DNA of 64,000 nt, taken from contig NZ_QOWE01000011.1 in assembly GCF_003334855.1 (NCBI RefSeq), positions 62,001-126,000 of the forward strand. The letters run 5' to 3'. Both the position numbers and the translations under genes were made by a program. How positions within the stretch are numbered: the stretch's first letter is position 1; each line of letters begins with the position of its first letter. Below the pieces are notes generated by a model that saw only the letters and a program-made list of their open reading frames with translations, was not told where the DNA came from and did not search any database. Shown here piece by piece: positions 33,711-43,067 of this stretch. Source of the stretch: Larkinella punicea (GTDB lineage: Bacteria; Bacteroidota; Bacteroidia; Cytophagales; Spirosomataceae).

Positions 33711-35990
33711 ATGAAGAAAATTCTCCTCCTCGCAGCCGCTTTCGGGCTGTTGATTCCGTACGCTCACGCCCAAACCGGCAAACCGAAGATTACCGTAACC
33801 GATTTAACCCGCATCAAACAAGTGAGCGGTATTAAAACCTCGCCCGATGGCCAACAGGCGGTTTATACACTGACGACGATTGAACCGGATGCCGAGAAGA
33901 AAGACGAATACGAGTATAAGACCCATATCTATTTAACCGGCTTGAAGCGTAGCGACGCACCGTTCGGCGATCCAAAACCGCTGACCCACGGCAGCGAAAG
34001 TGCCCGGCAGCCCGACTGGTCACCCGATGGCAAATCGATTGCATTTGTGCGAACGGTGAAAGGCAAATCGCAGATTTTTGTGATGCCGCTCGGTGGGGGC
34101 GAAGCCTGGCAGTTGACCAAACTGAGCTACGGGGCTTCCAGTCCGCAATGGTCGCCGGACGGCAAACGGATTCTGTTTACGGCCAATGCTTCGTTGTCCG
34201 AAATTCTGAAAGACTCACTGCTGAACCGGGGAAAAACCGTGCCCGCCTGGTCGCTGGAAAAACCGGGTTTCGCGACCAATGATTTTATCAAAACGGACAA
34301 AACCGTGAAGGCAAACCCCGACGGATCGCTGGCCGAAATCCGGGCCTATCTGAACAAGGATGTGGAGGATAAAAAAGCAAAAGTCATCAACCGGCTCAAT
34401 TTTCAGGGCGAATCGGCCACCGAACCCGAACTGAGTTTTACACACCTGTATGCGGTGGATGTCAAAGAGAACGCGACGCCGAAACCGTTGACGCACGGTT
34501 TTTATTCGTTTCAGGCCCCGGTCTGGATGCCCGACGGGCAGGGGATTCTGGCCGTAACCGACCGCGACACGCTCCGACACCCCGACCGCGAGCAGGATGC
34601 CGCGCTCATCTGGCTGGCGGCCGATGGGTCGGGCAAACGGATTAGCCTGTTGTCGGAAGTTGGTAAAACGTATTTCTCGCCTTCTGTTTCGCCCGATGGC
34701 CGTCAGTTGGTTTTGCTGACAAATGCCGCACAGGGCGTTAACGCGGGGCAGCTTGCCATTGCCGCCCTGAACGGCACGTCGGTTTCCGATTTACAGGTGG
34801 TTGCCTTCGACCGGGCGGCCGGCAATCTGACATGGGGTGCTGTATCGGTAGCAGGTTCGAAAAAGAAAAAATCACCCGTCACAACGGCCTATGCGGTATT
34901 TTTTACGGCCTCATCGAACGGCGGGGTACCTCTCTACCGGCTTGACCCGGCTACAAAGCAGGTAACCCAATTGTCGGATTTCGACAGTGGAATCAGTGCG
35001 TTCGATCTGGCGGGCGATCAGGTGGTGTTTGCCAAAACCGCTGTCGCCAATCCGTCGGAATTGTATACGGCGGCTTTTACAGGTGCTACGACGCAAAAAC
35101 CGTTTACCGCCAATGCGGTGAAGCTGAGCAATCACAACGACTGGGTGGCCGCAAAAGCGTTGAGTTTTCCGGAAAAACGCACCTATAAAAATTCGAAAGG
35201 GCAGACGATCGAGTACTGGATTATGAAGCCCACGGCGGTTGCGGCAAACGAAGCGTCTGCTTCCACTAAGAAATACCCCTTGCTGCTCAACATGCACGGT
35301 GGCCCAACGGCGATGTGGGGACCCGGCGAAGCGTCGATGTGGCACGAATTTCAGTATTTCTGTTCGCAAGGCTACGGCGTGGTGTATGCCAATCCACGGG
35401 GATCGGGCGGGTATGGGATTGATTTTCAACGTGCCAACGTCAAAGACTGGGGAACCGGCCCGACCGAAGACGTGCTGGCAGCCGCGACCGATGCCGCCAA
35501 AGAAGCCTGGGTCGATACGAGTCGGCAGGTGATTACGGGCGGTTCATATGCGGGCTATCTGACGGCCTGGATTGTGGCCCACGATAACCGCTTCAAAGCC
35601 GCTTTTTCGCAGCGCGGGGTGTATGACCTCACGACGTTCATGGGTGAAGGCAACGCCTGGCGGCTGGTTCCGAATTATTTTGGGGGCTATCCGTGGCAAA
35701 AACAGGCCGCGGACGTGCTGGAAGCCAATTCGCCGTACACGTTTGTCGAAAACATCAAAACGCCCCTGTTGATCAAACACGGCGAAAACGATCTGCGGAC
35801 GGGCGTCATCCAGAGTGAAATGCTTTACAAAAGCTTGAAGATACTGGGTCGCCCGGTCGAATACGTGCGGATGCCCGGCGGTACGCACGAGATGAGCCGA
35901 TCTGGGAACGTGCGGCAGCGGATTGACCGGATGCTGCGGATTTACGAGTTTTTCGAGCGGTATATCGGCGAAAAGAACAACCGGCAATAG
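33711..35990 (+). CDS. S9-family serine peptidase (prolyl-oligopeptidase / DPP type)
   Basis: Exported serine peptidase of family S9, 759 aa. A signal peptide (MKKILLLAAAFGLLIPYAHAQ) precedes a beta-propeller with WD40-like/PD40 strands (QPDWSPDGKSIAFV, SPQWSPDGKRILFT, SPSVSPDGRQLVLL). From about residue 490 comes an alpha/beta-hydrolase domain: NMHGGP (oxyanion side), the nucleophile in GGSYAGYLT, Asp in KHGENDLRTG and His in GGTHEMSRSG. The last resembles acyl-aminoacyl or dipeptidyl peptidases. Expected role: cleaving short peptides in the periplasm, alongside the S46 enzyme encoded upstream. It has its own promoter and a strong terminator palindrome. Confidence 0.94.
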   Translation: MKKILLLAAAFGLLIPYAHAQTGKPKITVTDLTRIKQVSGIKTSPDGQQAVYTLTTIEPDAEKKDEYEYKTHIYLTGLKRSDAPFGDPKPLTHGSESARQPDWSPDGKSIAFVRTVKGKSQIFVMPLGGGEAWQLTKLSYGASSPQWSPDGKRILFTANASLSEILKDSLLNRGKTVPAWSLEKPGFATNDFIKTDKTVKANPDGSLAEIRAYLNKDVEDKKAKVINRLNFQGESATEPELSFTHLYAVDVKENATPKPLTHGFYSFQAPVWMPDGQGILAVTDRDTLRHPDREQDAALIWLAADGSGKRISLLSEVGKTYFSPSVSPDGRQLVLLTNAAQGVNAGQLAIAALNGTSVSDLQVVAFDRAAGNLTWGAVSVAGSKKKKSPVTTAYAVFFTASSNGGVPLYRLDPATKQVTQLSDFDSGISAFDLAGDQVVFAKTAVANPSELYTAAFTGATTQKPFTANAVKLSNHNDWVAAKALSFPEKRTYKNSKGQTIEYWIMKPTAVAANEASASTKKYPLLLNMHGGPTAMWGPGEASMWHEFQYFCSQGYGVVYANPRGSGGYGIDFQRANVKDWGTGPTEDVLAAATDAAKEAWVDTSRQVITGGSYAGYLTAWIVAHDNRFKAAFSQRGVYDLTTFMGEGNAWRLVPNYFGGYPWQKQAADVLEANSPYTFVENIKTPLLIKHGENDLRTGVIQSEMLYKSLKILGRPVEYVRMPGGTHEMSRSGNVRQRIDRMLRIYEFFERYIGEKNNRQ

Positions 35991-36078
35991 ACAGGAACGC
36001 GGATTGGACGGATGCAACGGATGTCCACGGATAAAATCTGTTTTAATCCGTTATATCCGCCCAATCCGCGTTCCTGTC
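35990..36078. terminator. Long inverted repeat after the S9 peptidase
   Basis: Arms 35990-36013 and 36055-36078 (24 bp) match except for one G-U-compatible position. The interior adds a second small stem (GGATAAAA with TTTTAATCC). The left arm begins on the last base of the stop codon. Confidence 0.7.
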
Positions 36079-36629
36079 TATTGGATTTTAAGGAGAAATA
36101 ATTTTACGTTACCAATGGTTACATTTGGCAAATGATATTTTTTTGAAAATTTTGTACGTATATACTTAAAAAAGTGACAATTTAATTTGGCAAATATATT
36201 GTTTTGCTTACTTTTGATATATCGACAAACCACAGTGACTTCTTTCTTTCTATAGGGCAATCCGCTGGCCGCACTACCGGAAAGCCCTGACCGGATCACC
36301 TGTCTTTTGCATGGAGCAAAGAAGATCCGGATTCGCTGCCTGAGAAATTCAGGGCAGTTCAACCATTCCGTTTAGCCTTAATCAAACCAATTACCGACGT
36401 CTGGTCGGCTGGGCATTGCTTTGCTCATTCGGATCAAAACCGTACCAGAAATGTCGGACAAAGCACTGAATCCGGAGCAATTCCGGATTGTCAGTCATTG
36501 TCATGCGCCCGGTTGCGGAGGGCGGTTCGGCGAAGCGGCCAGTGTCCGGTCGTCCAACGCTCCGGGTTTGCATGACAGTGGACGTGTTCAACTATCCATC
36601 TTTAACGTACTTTGTTAACCTAGCTGATT
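36079..36629. promoter_or_regulatory. Long leader region of the SusC operon with nested stem-loop
   Basis: Gene-free stretch of about 550 bp. The first part (36080-36240) is AT-rich. At 36284-36355 there is a nested structure: GCCCTGA/TCAGGGC outside, CCGGATC/GATCCGG next, CTTTTGC/GCAAAG innermost. Near the SusC start there is GTACTTTG (36608-36615), a weak -7-like box. No credible small protein was found. The structure may be a regulatory leader; it matches no riboswitch class that I know. Confidence 0.4.
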
Positions 36630-39600
36630 ATGAGGAAAACGCTACTTTTACTAGTAGGGATGATCTGGTTGTCTGTAGTGGTTGCTACGGCCCAGACGCG
36701 TACGCTTACCGGTACCATTCTGGCGGCAGAAGAGGGGCCTCTCCCCGGGGCCAATGTCGTCGTTAAAGGCAGTACAACCGGGACGACCACCGACAACGAG
36801 GGCAAGTTCACCCTGAAAGTCCCCTCCGAAAACGCAACCATTATCATCAGTTCCATTGGTTTTCTGACCGAAGAAATCGCCATCGGTAATCGCTCTACGC
36901 TCGATTTAACGCTGAAAACGGACGTCAAGTCGCTGTCGGAGGTCGTGGTAACGGCTTTTGGGGTTGAGAAAGAAGTGAAATCACTCGGCTACGGGGTGCA
37001 GGAAATCAAAGGCACGGCACTCACCGAAGCGCGTTCGTCCAACGTCGTGAACGCCTTATCCGGTAAAGTGGCCGGTTTGCGGGTTAGCTCCAACGGCGGG
37101 CCGGGCAGCGGCTCCACCATCCAGATTCGGGGCGCATCATCGGTTTCGGGCAATAACCAGCCGCTGATCGTGGTCGATGGCGTACCGATTCAGCAATCCT
37201 TCGATAAAACGTACGGTTCCGGAATTTCGGAAGTGAACCCGGATAACATCAAGGAAATGAGCATTCTGAAAGGCCCGAATGCGGCTGCTCTGTATGGATC
37301 ACGGGCGGCCAACGGGGTCATTCTGATCACGACCAAAAACGGAGCGGGAACGAAAGGCATCGGTGTTGAAATCAACTCCAACGTCACGTTCGAACGCCCC
37401 TGGATCAAACCCCAATTCCAGAACACGTATGGTGGTGGAAACGGCTACCGCACCTGGTATAACGACGGTTGGTCGGGTGCCATTACCGATCCACTTGAAG
37501 TGCAGCAATACCGGGCGGCTTACCCGACGGCTCCGCTGACCGGCACCGAAGGGACCGACGAAAGCTGGGGCGGACCCATGGACGGCCGGCTGGTTCGGCA
37601 CTGGTGGTCGGGCAAGGAAGTGGCTCCACTGACGCCTAACCCCAACAACTGGGAAGATTTCTGGCAAACCGGCCAGACCATTACGAACAGCGTAGCGGTT
37701 TCGGGCGGTAACGACAAAGGAAGTTTCCGCTTGTCGGCCGGTCGGATGGATCAAAAAGGACTGATTTACTACAACGACTTCTACCGGAATAACTTCAAAT
37801 TCAACTCCGCCTATAACTTCACCCCGAAATTCAGCGCAACCGTTTCGGCGGAATACATCAAATCGGGCGGTAACCGGAGCTACAGCAGCGGTCAGGAGTT
37901 CATCTGGGCGCACCGTCAAACGGATTACACCAAATTGCGCAACTGGCGGGATTACACCGATGTTCACATCCAGCGGGCCCTGCCTGGCAAACCCGCCGAC
38001 ACCGATCCCCCGAACTGGCAGCATACGTTCTTCACCAACCCGTATTATTCTTCGGAGTTGCTGCCGTCTAATAACGAAAAAGACCGGCTGGTGGGCAACA
38101 TCGCGCTGAACTACAAAATCCTTCCGTCGCTGAGTCTGATGGTCCGGAGTGGAACCGACGTCTGGACCGATACGCGGATCAGTGTCAACAATTTCGAGCG
38201 GGTTCGGAACGGAAACCGGACGCCCGGGGCTTTCACGGAAGAAATTCTGCGTCGCCAGGAAACCAACCACGACGCCATCCTGACGTTCAACAAAGCCCTG
38301 AATTCGGATTTTTCGACCAATATTCAGGTCGGTGCGATCTCCCGGACAAACTATTACAAACGCAATTCGCTCGCCGTGGGTGAATTGGTGGTCGACGGCC
38401 TCTACAATGCCTCCAACGCCAACCCCAGCCGGAACACGGCCCAGAGCGCGATTGAAAAGTCGCAGGTCAACAGCGTATTCGGATCGTTGGAAGTAAGCTA
38501 CAAAAACGCGCTCTTTTTGAACGCCACGGCCCGCAACGACTGGTCGAGCACGCTGCCCTCAAACAACCGCTCGTATTTCTACCCGTCCATCTCGGGGAGT
38601 GCGGTGATCACCGATCTTCTGAATGTGCAGAGCAATATTATTTCATTCGGTAAAATTCGGGCGAGCTGGGCGCAGGTTGGAAACGACGCATTGCCCTACC
38701 AGTTGCTGCAAACGTTCCGAGCCGGAACTTCCTGGGCGGGATCGACACCGGAGTTTTATGAAAACACCCAGATTGCCAACTCCACGCTGCGGCCGGAAAT
38801 TACGACCGGAACCGAGTTGGGGCTTGACGTCCGCTTCCTGAAAGGACGGATTGGCCTGGACGTAACGTATTACGATCAGCTCTCCCGCGATCAGATTCTG
38901 GCCGTTGAAATCTCGAAATCAAGTGGTTACAACTCCCGCGTCCTCAACGCCGGTAAAATATCCAACAAAGGGCTGGAAGTGGTGCTGACTGGTACGCCCG
39001 TCAAAACCGCCACCGGTTTTAGCTGGGAAACGACCCTGAACTTCTCCCGCAACCGCAACAAAGTGCTGGAACTGGCCGAAGGGCTGACGACCTATACGCT
39101 GGCTACCCGGCAGGGATTGATCACGGAAGCGCGGGTTGGACAACCGTACGGCAGTTTCTTCGGAACCGGGTTTGAAAAAGCGCCCGATGGGCAGCGGATT
39201 TACAATGCCAATGGCTTGCCGGTGATTTCGACCACGCCCCGCACGCTGGGCAACGTTCAGCCGAAATGGACGGGTGGCTGGTTGAACAGCCTGACCTTCA
39301 AAGGCTTCTCGGTTTCGGCTTTGGTGGATGTGAAATGGGGGGGGGACTTCTTCGACGAAGGCACCGGCACCGCCCGCTGGACGGGTCAGTATGAAGAAAC
39401 CGCCGTGGGCCGCGAAGAAGGCGTGATTGGCAAAGGCGTCTACAACGCCGGAACCGCCGAAGCACCCAACTACGTCCCCAACACGGTGATCGTACCGGCT
39501 AAAACCCTGATTGCCTACAACAACCCGCGCAGCTACCACGAAGCGTCGATTTACGACGGCAGTTACGTCAAACTCCGCGAAGCTACGATTGGCTACCAGT

Positions 39601-39800
39601 TACCGGCGGGTTTTCTGAACCGGGTCAAAATTCGCTCAGCCAAGATTTCTATTGTGGGCCGCAACCTGGCGATGCTGTTCAAAAACACCACCCACGTCGA
39701 TCCTGAAGTGGACCGGTTTGGGGCTAACCAGCAGGGCTTTGCCTACGGTGAATTGCCCAGCTCGCGCAGCATCGGTGCCAACCTGAGTCTGTCATTTTAA
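36630..39800 (+). CDS. SusC/RagA-family TonB-linked outer membrane protein
   Basis: TonB-dependent outer-membrane channel of the SusC type, 1056 aa, which works with a SusD-like lipoprotein lid. Order: signal peptide (MRKTLLLLVGMIWLSVVVATAQ), CarboxypepD_reg-like domain (TGTILAAEEGPLPGANVVVK ... ISSIGFLTEEI), the SusC linker LSEVVVTAFGVEKEVKSLGY, a plug with NALSGKVAGLRVSSNGG and QPLIVVDGVPIQQ, and SILKGPNAAALYGSRAANGV before the barrel. The C terminus RSIGANLSLSF is a barrel-sealing strand. The gene is followed after 21 bp by the SusD-like gene. The cargo is unknown; no glycoside hydrolases are nearby. Confidence 0.96.
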   Translation: MRKTLLLLVGMIWLSVVVATAQTRTLTGTILAAEEGPLPGANVVVKGSTTGTTTDNEGKFTLKVPSENATIIISSIGFLTEEIAIGNRSTLDLTLKTDVKSLSEVVVTAFGVEKEVKSLGYGVQEIKGTALTEARSSNVVNALSGKVAGLRVSSNGGPGSGSTIQIRGASSVSGNNQPLIVVDGVPIQQSFDKTYGSGISEVNPDNIKEMSILKGPNAAALYGSRAANGVILITTKNGAGTKGIGVEINSNVTFERPWIKPQFQNTYGGGNGYRTWYNDGWSGAITDPLEVQQYRAAYPTAPLTGTEGTDESWGGPMDGRLVRHWWSGKEVAPLTPNPNNWEDFWQTGQTITNSVAVSGGNDKGSFRLSAGRMDQKGLIYYNDFYRNNFKFNSAYNFTPKFSATVSAEYIKSGGNRSYSSGQEFIWAHRQTDYTKLRNWRDYTDVHIQRALPGKPADTDPPNWQHTFFTNPYYSSELLPSNNEKDRLVGNIALNYKILPSLSLMVRSGTDVWTDTRISVNNFERVRNGNRTPGAFTEEILRRQETNHDAILTFNKALNSDFSTNIQVGAISRTNYYKRNSLAVGELVVDGLYNASNANPSRNTAQSAIEKSQVNSVFGSLEVSYKNALFLNATARNDWSSTLPSNNRSYFYPSISGSAVITDLLNVQSNIISFGKIRASWAQVGNDALPYQLLQTFRAGTSWAGSTPEFYENTQIANSTLRPEITTGTELGLDVRFLKGRIGLDVTYYDQLSRDQILAVEISKSSGYNSRVLNAGKISNKGLEVVLTGTPVKTATGFSWETTLNFSRNRNKVLELAEGLTTYTLATRQGLITEARVGQPYGSFFGTGFEKAPDGQRIYNANGLPVISTTPRTLGNVQPKWTGGWLNSLTFKGFSVSALVDVKWGGDFFDEGTGTARWTGQYEETAVGREEGVIGKGVYNAGTAEAPNYVPNTVIVPAKTLIAYNNPRSYHEASIYDGSYVKLREATIGYQLPAGFLNRVKIRSAKISIVGRNLAMLFKNTTHVDPEVDRFGANQQGFAYGELPSSRSIGANLSLSF

Positions 39801-39821
39801 TTCCGACCAAACGATTTGACT

Positions 39822-41288
39822 ATGAAGATCATAAAAGCACTTTTTGTGAGTATCGGTTTGATGACACTGGCGGGTTCCTGCACGTCGGAGTTTGACGAAA
39901 TGAACGTCAGCCCGAACGATCCGACGGCCATCAGCCCCCAGTATCTGTTGCCCTATGCCCTCGAAGCATCCGTTGACCGCTATTGGGGCGTCCGGACCCG
40001 TTTTGAGCGTTTGAATCTGGACGGGGCCATGTGCTGGATGCAGTATCTGACCCGCAACATCTACTCGAACGAGGGGGATAACTACGAAGTTTCGGTTGGT
40101 TTTTACACCAACAACTGGAAAGGATTTTTCAACGACGCTCAGGTAAACTACCAGCGGATTATTACGCTGGCCGGGCCGGGTGGCCAATTCGAAAATGCCA
40201 ATTACGAAGGCGTGGCGCTGGTGATGCGGTCGTGGGTATTTTCGTTGCTGGCCGATGTCTACGGGCCTATTCCGTATACCGAAGCATTGAAAGGCACGGC
40301 TGAATCGCCGAACTACACCCCGGTTTACGATCCGGTTGAAACGGTGTATGCCGGTTTGCTGAAAGACCTGAAAACCGCTAACGAAAAGTTGAGCGTGACG
40401 GGCCCGGCCATTGCCGGTGATATTCTGTACGGTGGTGATATTCTGAAATGGAAGAAGTTTGCCAACTCGCTGCGGTTGCGGCTGGCAAACCGTCAGGCCG
40501 TGAAAAAATCGGCGGAGTCGAAAGCCGTCATGGCCGAGATTCTGGGTAATGCAACGATCTATCCGGTTTTTACGAGCAATGCCGACAACGCCAAACTGAC
40601 CAACTCCGCCGTGTTGCCCAGCAACAACGAGTGGCACCAGGTGATGATTCAGGACGGCCGGACCGACTGGAACATCAGCAAAACCCTGGCCGACCGGCTG
40701 AATGAACTGGGTGACAGCCGGATTACGGTCTACGCCCAGCCCAACAAAGCCGGAAAATACGAAGGTCACGCCAACGGATTGCCCGATGCGGTTGCTACGG
40801 CTTATCTTGGAACGAGTTCCTTACTGGGAACCTACTTTACGGCCCCGACGGCGCCGGCCGTCATCATGACGTTTTCGGAACTGAACCTGATTCTGGCCGA
40901 AGCGGCTGCGGATGGCGACATCACGGGCAGTGCACAGACGTATCTGGAAAAAGGCATCACCGCTTCCTTCGAACAATACGGCTTGACGGTACCCGCCGGG
41001 TATCTGGCCAAAGTCGGAACCGCTACCAAAACGACCATCATGGAGCAGAAGTGGATTTCGTTGTTCGGACAAGCCATCGAAGCCTGGACGGAATACCGCC
41101 GGACGGGGCTGCCGGTGCTGCCTGCGAAAGATTCCCGGTCGGTTTTCTCGAACGATGGGGTGCTGCCAACCCGCCTGAAGTATCCCACTTCGGAGTATTC
41201 CCTGAACAAAGTGAGTCTGGATAAAGGCATCTCCCTGCTCGGTGGAGCGGATGATATGAAGTCCAAATTGTGGTGGGTTGAGAAATAA
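39822..41288 (+). CDS. SusD-like lipoprotein (SusD/RagB family, SusD-like_2 type)
   Basis: Surface lipoprotein that caps the SusC channel and helps bind its ligand. The start at 39822 (MKIIKALFVSIGLMTLAGSC) gives a lipobox with Cys 20; a TTG six bases upstream is unlikely. After the Cys comes TSEFDEMNVSPNDPTAISPQYLL, characteristic of the SusD-like_2 subgroup often linked to peptide or other non-glycan uptake. TPR-type helices follow, including FSELNLILAEAAADG and YLEKGITASFEQYGL, and the C terminus has EYSLNKVSL. It sits between SusC and a small lipoprotein gene with gaps of 21 and 12 bp. Confidence 0.94.
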   Translation: MKIIKALFVSIGLMTLAGSCTSEFDEMNVSPNDPTAISPQYLLPYALEASVDRYWGVRTRFERLNLDGAMCWMQYLTRNIYSNEGDNYEVSVGFYTNNWKGFFNDAQVNYQRIITLAGPGGQFENANYEGVALVMRSWVFSLLADVYGPIPYTEALKGTAESPNYTPVYDPVETVYAGLLKDLKTANEKLSVTGPAIAGDILYGGDILKWKKFANSLRLRLANRQAVKKSAESKAVMAEILGNATIYPVFTSNADNAKLTNSAVLPSNNEWHQVMIQDGRTDWNISKTLADRLNELGDSRITVYAQPNKAGKYEGHANGLPDAVATAYLGTSSLLGTYFTAPTAPAVIMTFSELNLILAEAAADGDITGSAQTYLEKGITASFEQYGLTVPAGYLAKVGTATKTTIMEQKWISLFGQAIEAWTEYRRTGLPVLPAKDSRSVFSNDGVLPTRLKYPTSEYSLNKVSLDKGISLLGGADDMKSKLWWVEK

Positions 41289-41300
41289 TTATAATTAACC

Positions 41301-41813
41301 ATGAAGATGCGTATGAAGAGCTATAAATACCTTATTTTAAGTGGCTTAACGGTCGTGAGCAGCCTGCTCGCCGGGTGCGAAAAAACGGAAGATCCCTTTG
41401 TCGATCGCGTCGTTGCGCCGGTGCTGGTGCTGGTCGATGGGGCCTCCGACGGCGGTGGACAAACCGCCGAACCGGTGGTGACGCAGAAAATCACCGCACC
41501 GGTCGTGATGACCGTGAAAATTCTGGAACTGGACAAAAGCGGTATTCTGGACTATAAGGTGGGCATCGACTCCATTCCGGTAGCGTCATTAACTGTCAAG
41601 CTGATGAAACGGGAGGTGAAAGGCACGGCGACCGTCATGACGGCGATTGCCGATCTGAAAACCGATGCCACCGGAAAGGCCACCCTGACCAAAACCTGGG
41701 CGGAACTCGGTATTGCAGCGCCCGCCGTCGGCAGCAGTGTGTCGCTGACCTGGACGGGCGAATACAAAGGCCAGGCATTTTCCCGGTTGTCGCGGATTCA
41801 AGGGGTAAATTAA
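41301..41813 (+). CDS. Small lipoprotein of the SusCD operon, unknown function
   Basis: Lipoprotein of 170 aa with the lipobox SLLAGC (Cys 26), or starting at 41313 (MKSYKYLIL). The mature part is a Ser/Thr/Val-rich beta-type protein with alternating strands (VTQKITAPVVMTVKILELDKS, ASLTVKLMKREV, DATGKATLTKTW, SSVSLTWTGEYKG) that looks like an Ig or carbohydrate-module fold. The ATGKATLT and SVSLTWTGEYKGQ turns fit a transthyretin/Big-like domain. I do not recognise a named family. Position 12 bp after the SusD-like gene suggests a third surface component that helps capture the substrate. Confidence 0.82.
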   Translation: MKMRMKSYKYLILSGLTVVSSLLAGCEKTEDPFVDRVVAPVLVLVDGASDGGGQTAEPVVTQKITAPVVMTVKILELDKSGILDYKVGIDSIPVASLTVKLMKREVKGTATVMTAIADLKTDATGKATLTKTWAELGIAAPAVGSSVSLTWTGEYKGQAFSRLSRIQGVN

Positions 41814-41844
41814 ACGAAAACAAATATCTAACCACTTCTTTATT

Positions 41845-42993
41845 ATGTCTCTTAATCGTCGTGAATGGCTCCGGTCCGGATTGCTCGCGGGTGTCGGTTT
41901 AGCCGCAGCCCCGGCCGCGTATTGTGAACCCTGGCTGGACAAGGCTGCGCCAGCCGGTGCCTTACCGCCAACGGCTCCCAAAGGTGCGCTGAAAGCACGT
42001 CTGTCGGCCAACGAAAATCCGTATGGTCCATCGCCAAAGGCGTTGAAAGCGATTAACGAAGCCGCTTCGGATGGCTTTTTGTATCCGTTTTCCTACGGCG
42101 CGCAATTGCAGAAAATGATTGCGGAAGAGGAAGGAGTAGCACCGGAGCAGATCCTGCTTTCGGCGGGTTCGGGCGCACTGCTGCACGCAACGGCTTTGCA
42201 GTATGCGTATGCCAGTCCGGGCAGCAGCGTTCTGTCGGCCGATCCAACCTACGAACAACTCGTTCGGGCGGCTGTGATGCACGGCATGACGTGGGACAAA
42301 GTACCCCTGACCAGCGGTACCTACGACCATAATCTGGAAGAAATGGAGAAGAAGGTCAACGACAAAACCGGTCTGGTTTATATCTGTAACCCCAACAACC
42401 CGACGGGCGTTACGATCAACCCGGAAAGCCTGCGGGCGTTTGTGGACCGCGTTTCGGCGAAAAAACCGGTATTTGTGGACGAAGCTTACATTCACTACAC
42501 CGGCGATCCGAAGAAATACACGGTGATTGAGAACATCAAAAAAGGCCAGAATGTGATGGTGGCCAAGACGTTCTCGAAAATCTACGGCATGGCCGGTTTG
42601 CGGATGGGCTACATGGTGGGACAGCCGGATACGCTGAAAGCCATCTCGAAGTGGGGCGGTGGAGCCGGTAACCTGAGCATGACCACGTTGCGGGCTGCAC
42701 TGGCGTGTTACAAAGACGAAGAATTTATCAAATATTCGCTGGGAAAAGGTCTGGAAGCCCGCGAGTTTCTGTATGCCACGCTGAAGCAAAATGGCTACAC
42801 CTACCTGCCATCCGGCACCAACTTCGTGTTGTTCCCGATCCGGATGAAGGGCGACGATTTCACCAAGAAAATGATGGAAAACGGCGTGAGCGTTCGTCAG
42901 TGGAAATTTGACGGCCAGTTCTGGTGCCGCGTGAGCCTCGGGACAATGGATCAAATGAAATATTTCGCCGACGCGCTGAAAGTTATTTCCTAA
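41845..42993 (+). CDS. Tat-exported PLP-dependent aminotransferase (HisC-like)
   Basis: Fold-type I pyridoxal-phosphate aminotransferase resembling histidinol-phosphate aminotransferase, 382 aa, but with an unusual N-terminal twin-arginine signal: NRREWLRSG followed by LLAGVGLAAAPAAYC. Catalytic landmarks are present: RLSANENPYGPSPKAL, YICNPNNPTGVTI, VDEAYIHY, and the PLP Lys in KTFSKIYGMAGLRMGY. The C-terminal Arg block is in FWCRVSLGTMDQM. Tat export makes sense because the cofactor is inserted before secretion. It follows the SusC/SusD/lipoprotein genes with a 31-bp gap, so the enzyme probably acts on what the channel brings in. A periplasmic histidinol step is unlikely; an amino-acid or amino-compound substrate is inference. 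Confidence 0.9.
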   Translation: MSLNRREWLRSGLLAGVGLAAAPAAYCEPWLDKAAPAGALPPTAPKGALKARLSANENPYGPSPKALKAINEAASDGFLYPFSYGAQLQKMIAEEEGVAPEQILLSAGSGALLHATALQYAYASPGSSVLSADPTYEQLVRAAVMHGMTWDKVPLTSGTYDHNLEEMEKKVNDKTGLVYICNPNNPTGVTINPESLRAFVDRVSAKKPVFVDEAYIHYTGDPKKYTVIENIKKGQNVMVAKTFSKIYGMAGLRMGYMVGQPDTLKAISKWGGGAGNLSMTTLRAALACYKDEEFIKYSLGKGLEAREFLYATLKQNGYTYLPSGTNFVLFPIRMKGDDFTKKMMENGVSVRQWKFDGQFWCRVSLGTMDQMKYFADALKVIS

Positions 42994-43014
42994 GTACCGA
43001 CGGACTTTCGTACC

Positions 43015-43043
43015 TTGAAATCGCTTCCGAAGGCTTACCTTTG
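43015..43043 (+). promoter_or_regulatory. Promoter of aroB, overlapped by a hairpin
   Basis: TTG (43015-43017), an 18-bp spacer and TACCTTTG (43036-43043) match the Bacteroidota consensus; the start codon is 24 bp further on. AAATCGCTTCC (43018-43028) and GGGAGCGATTT (43043-43053) form an 11-bp inverted repeat that frames the -7 box. The same DNA could also end the aminotransferase transcript. Confidence 0.6.
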
Positions 43044-43067
43044 GGAGCGATTTCTATATAACCACCT

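Noticed and set aside
33614-33835. Plus-strand frame from the repeat block into the S9 peptidase gene
   Set aside because: It begins in repeat sequence and overlaps the S9 signal peptide in another frame.
36078-36362. 94-residue minus-strand frame in the SusC leader
   Set aside because: Composition unlike a real protein, crosses the stem-loop and the AT-rich stretch, no start context.
41845-41925. Aminotransferase as a Tat lipoprotein
   Set aside because: The Cys 27 context (AAYC) does not fit a lipobox, so a soluble periplasmic protein is more likely.
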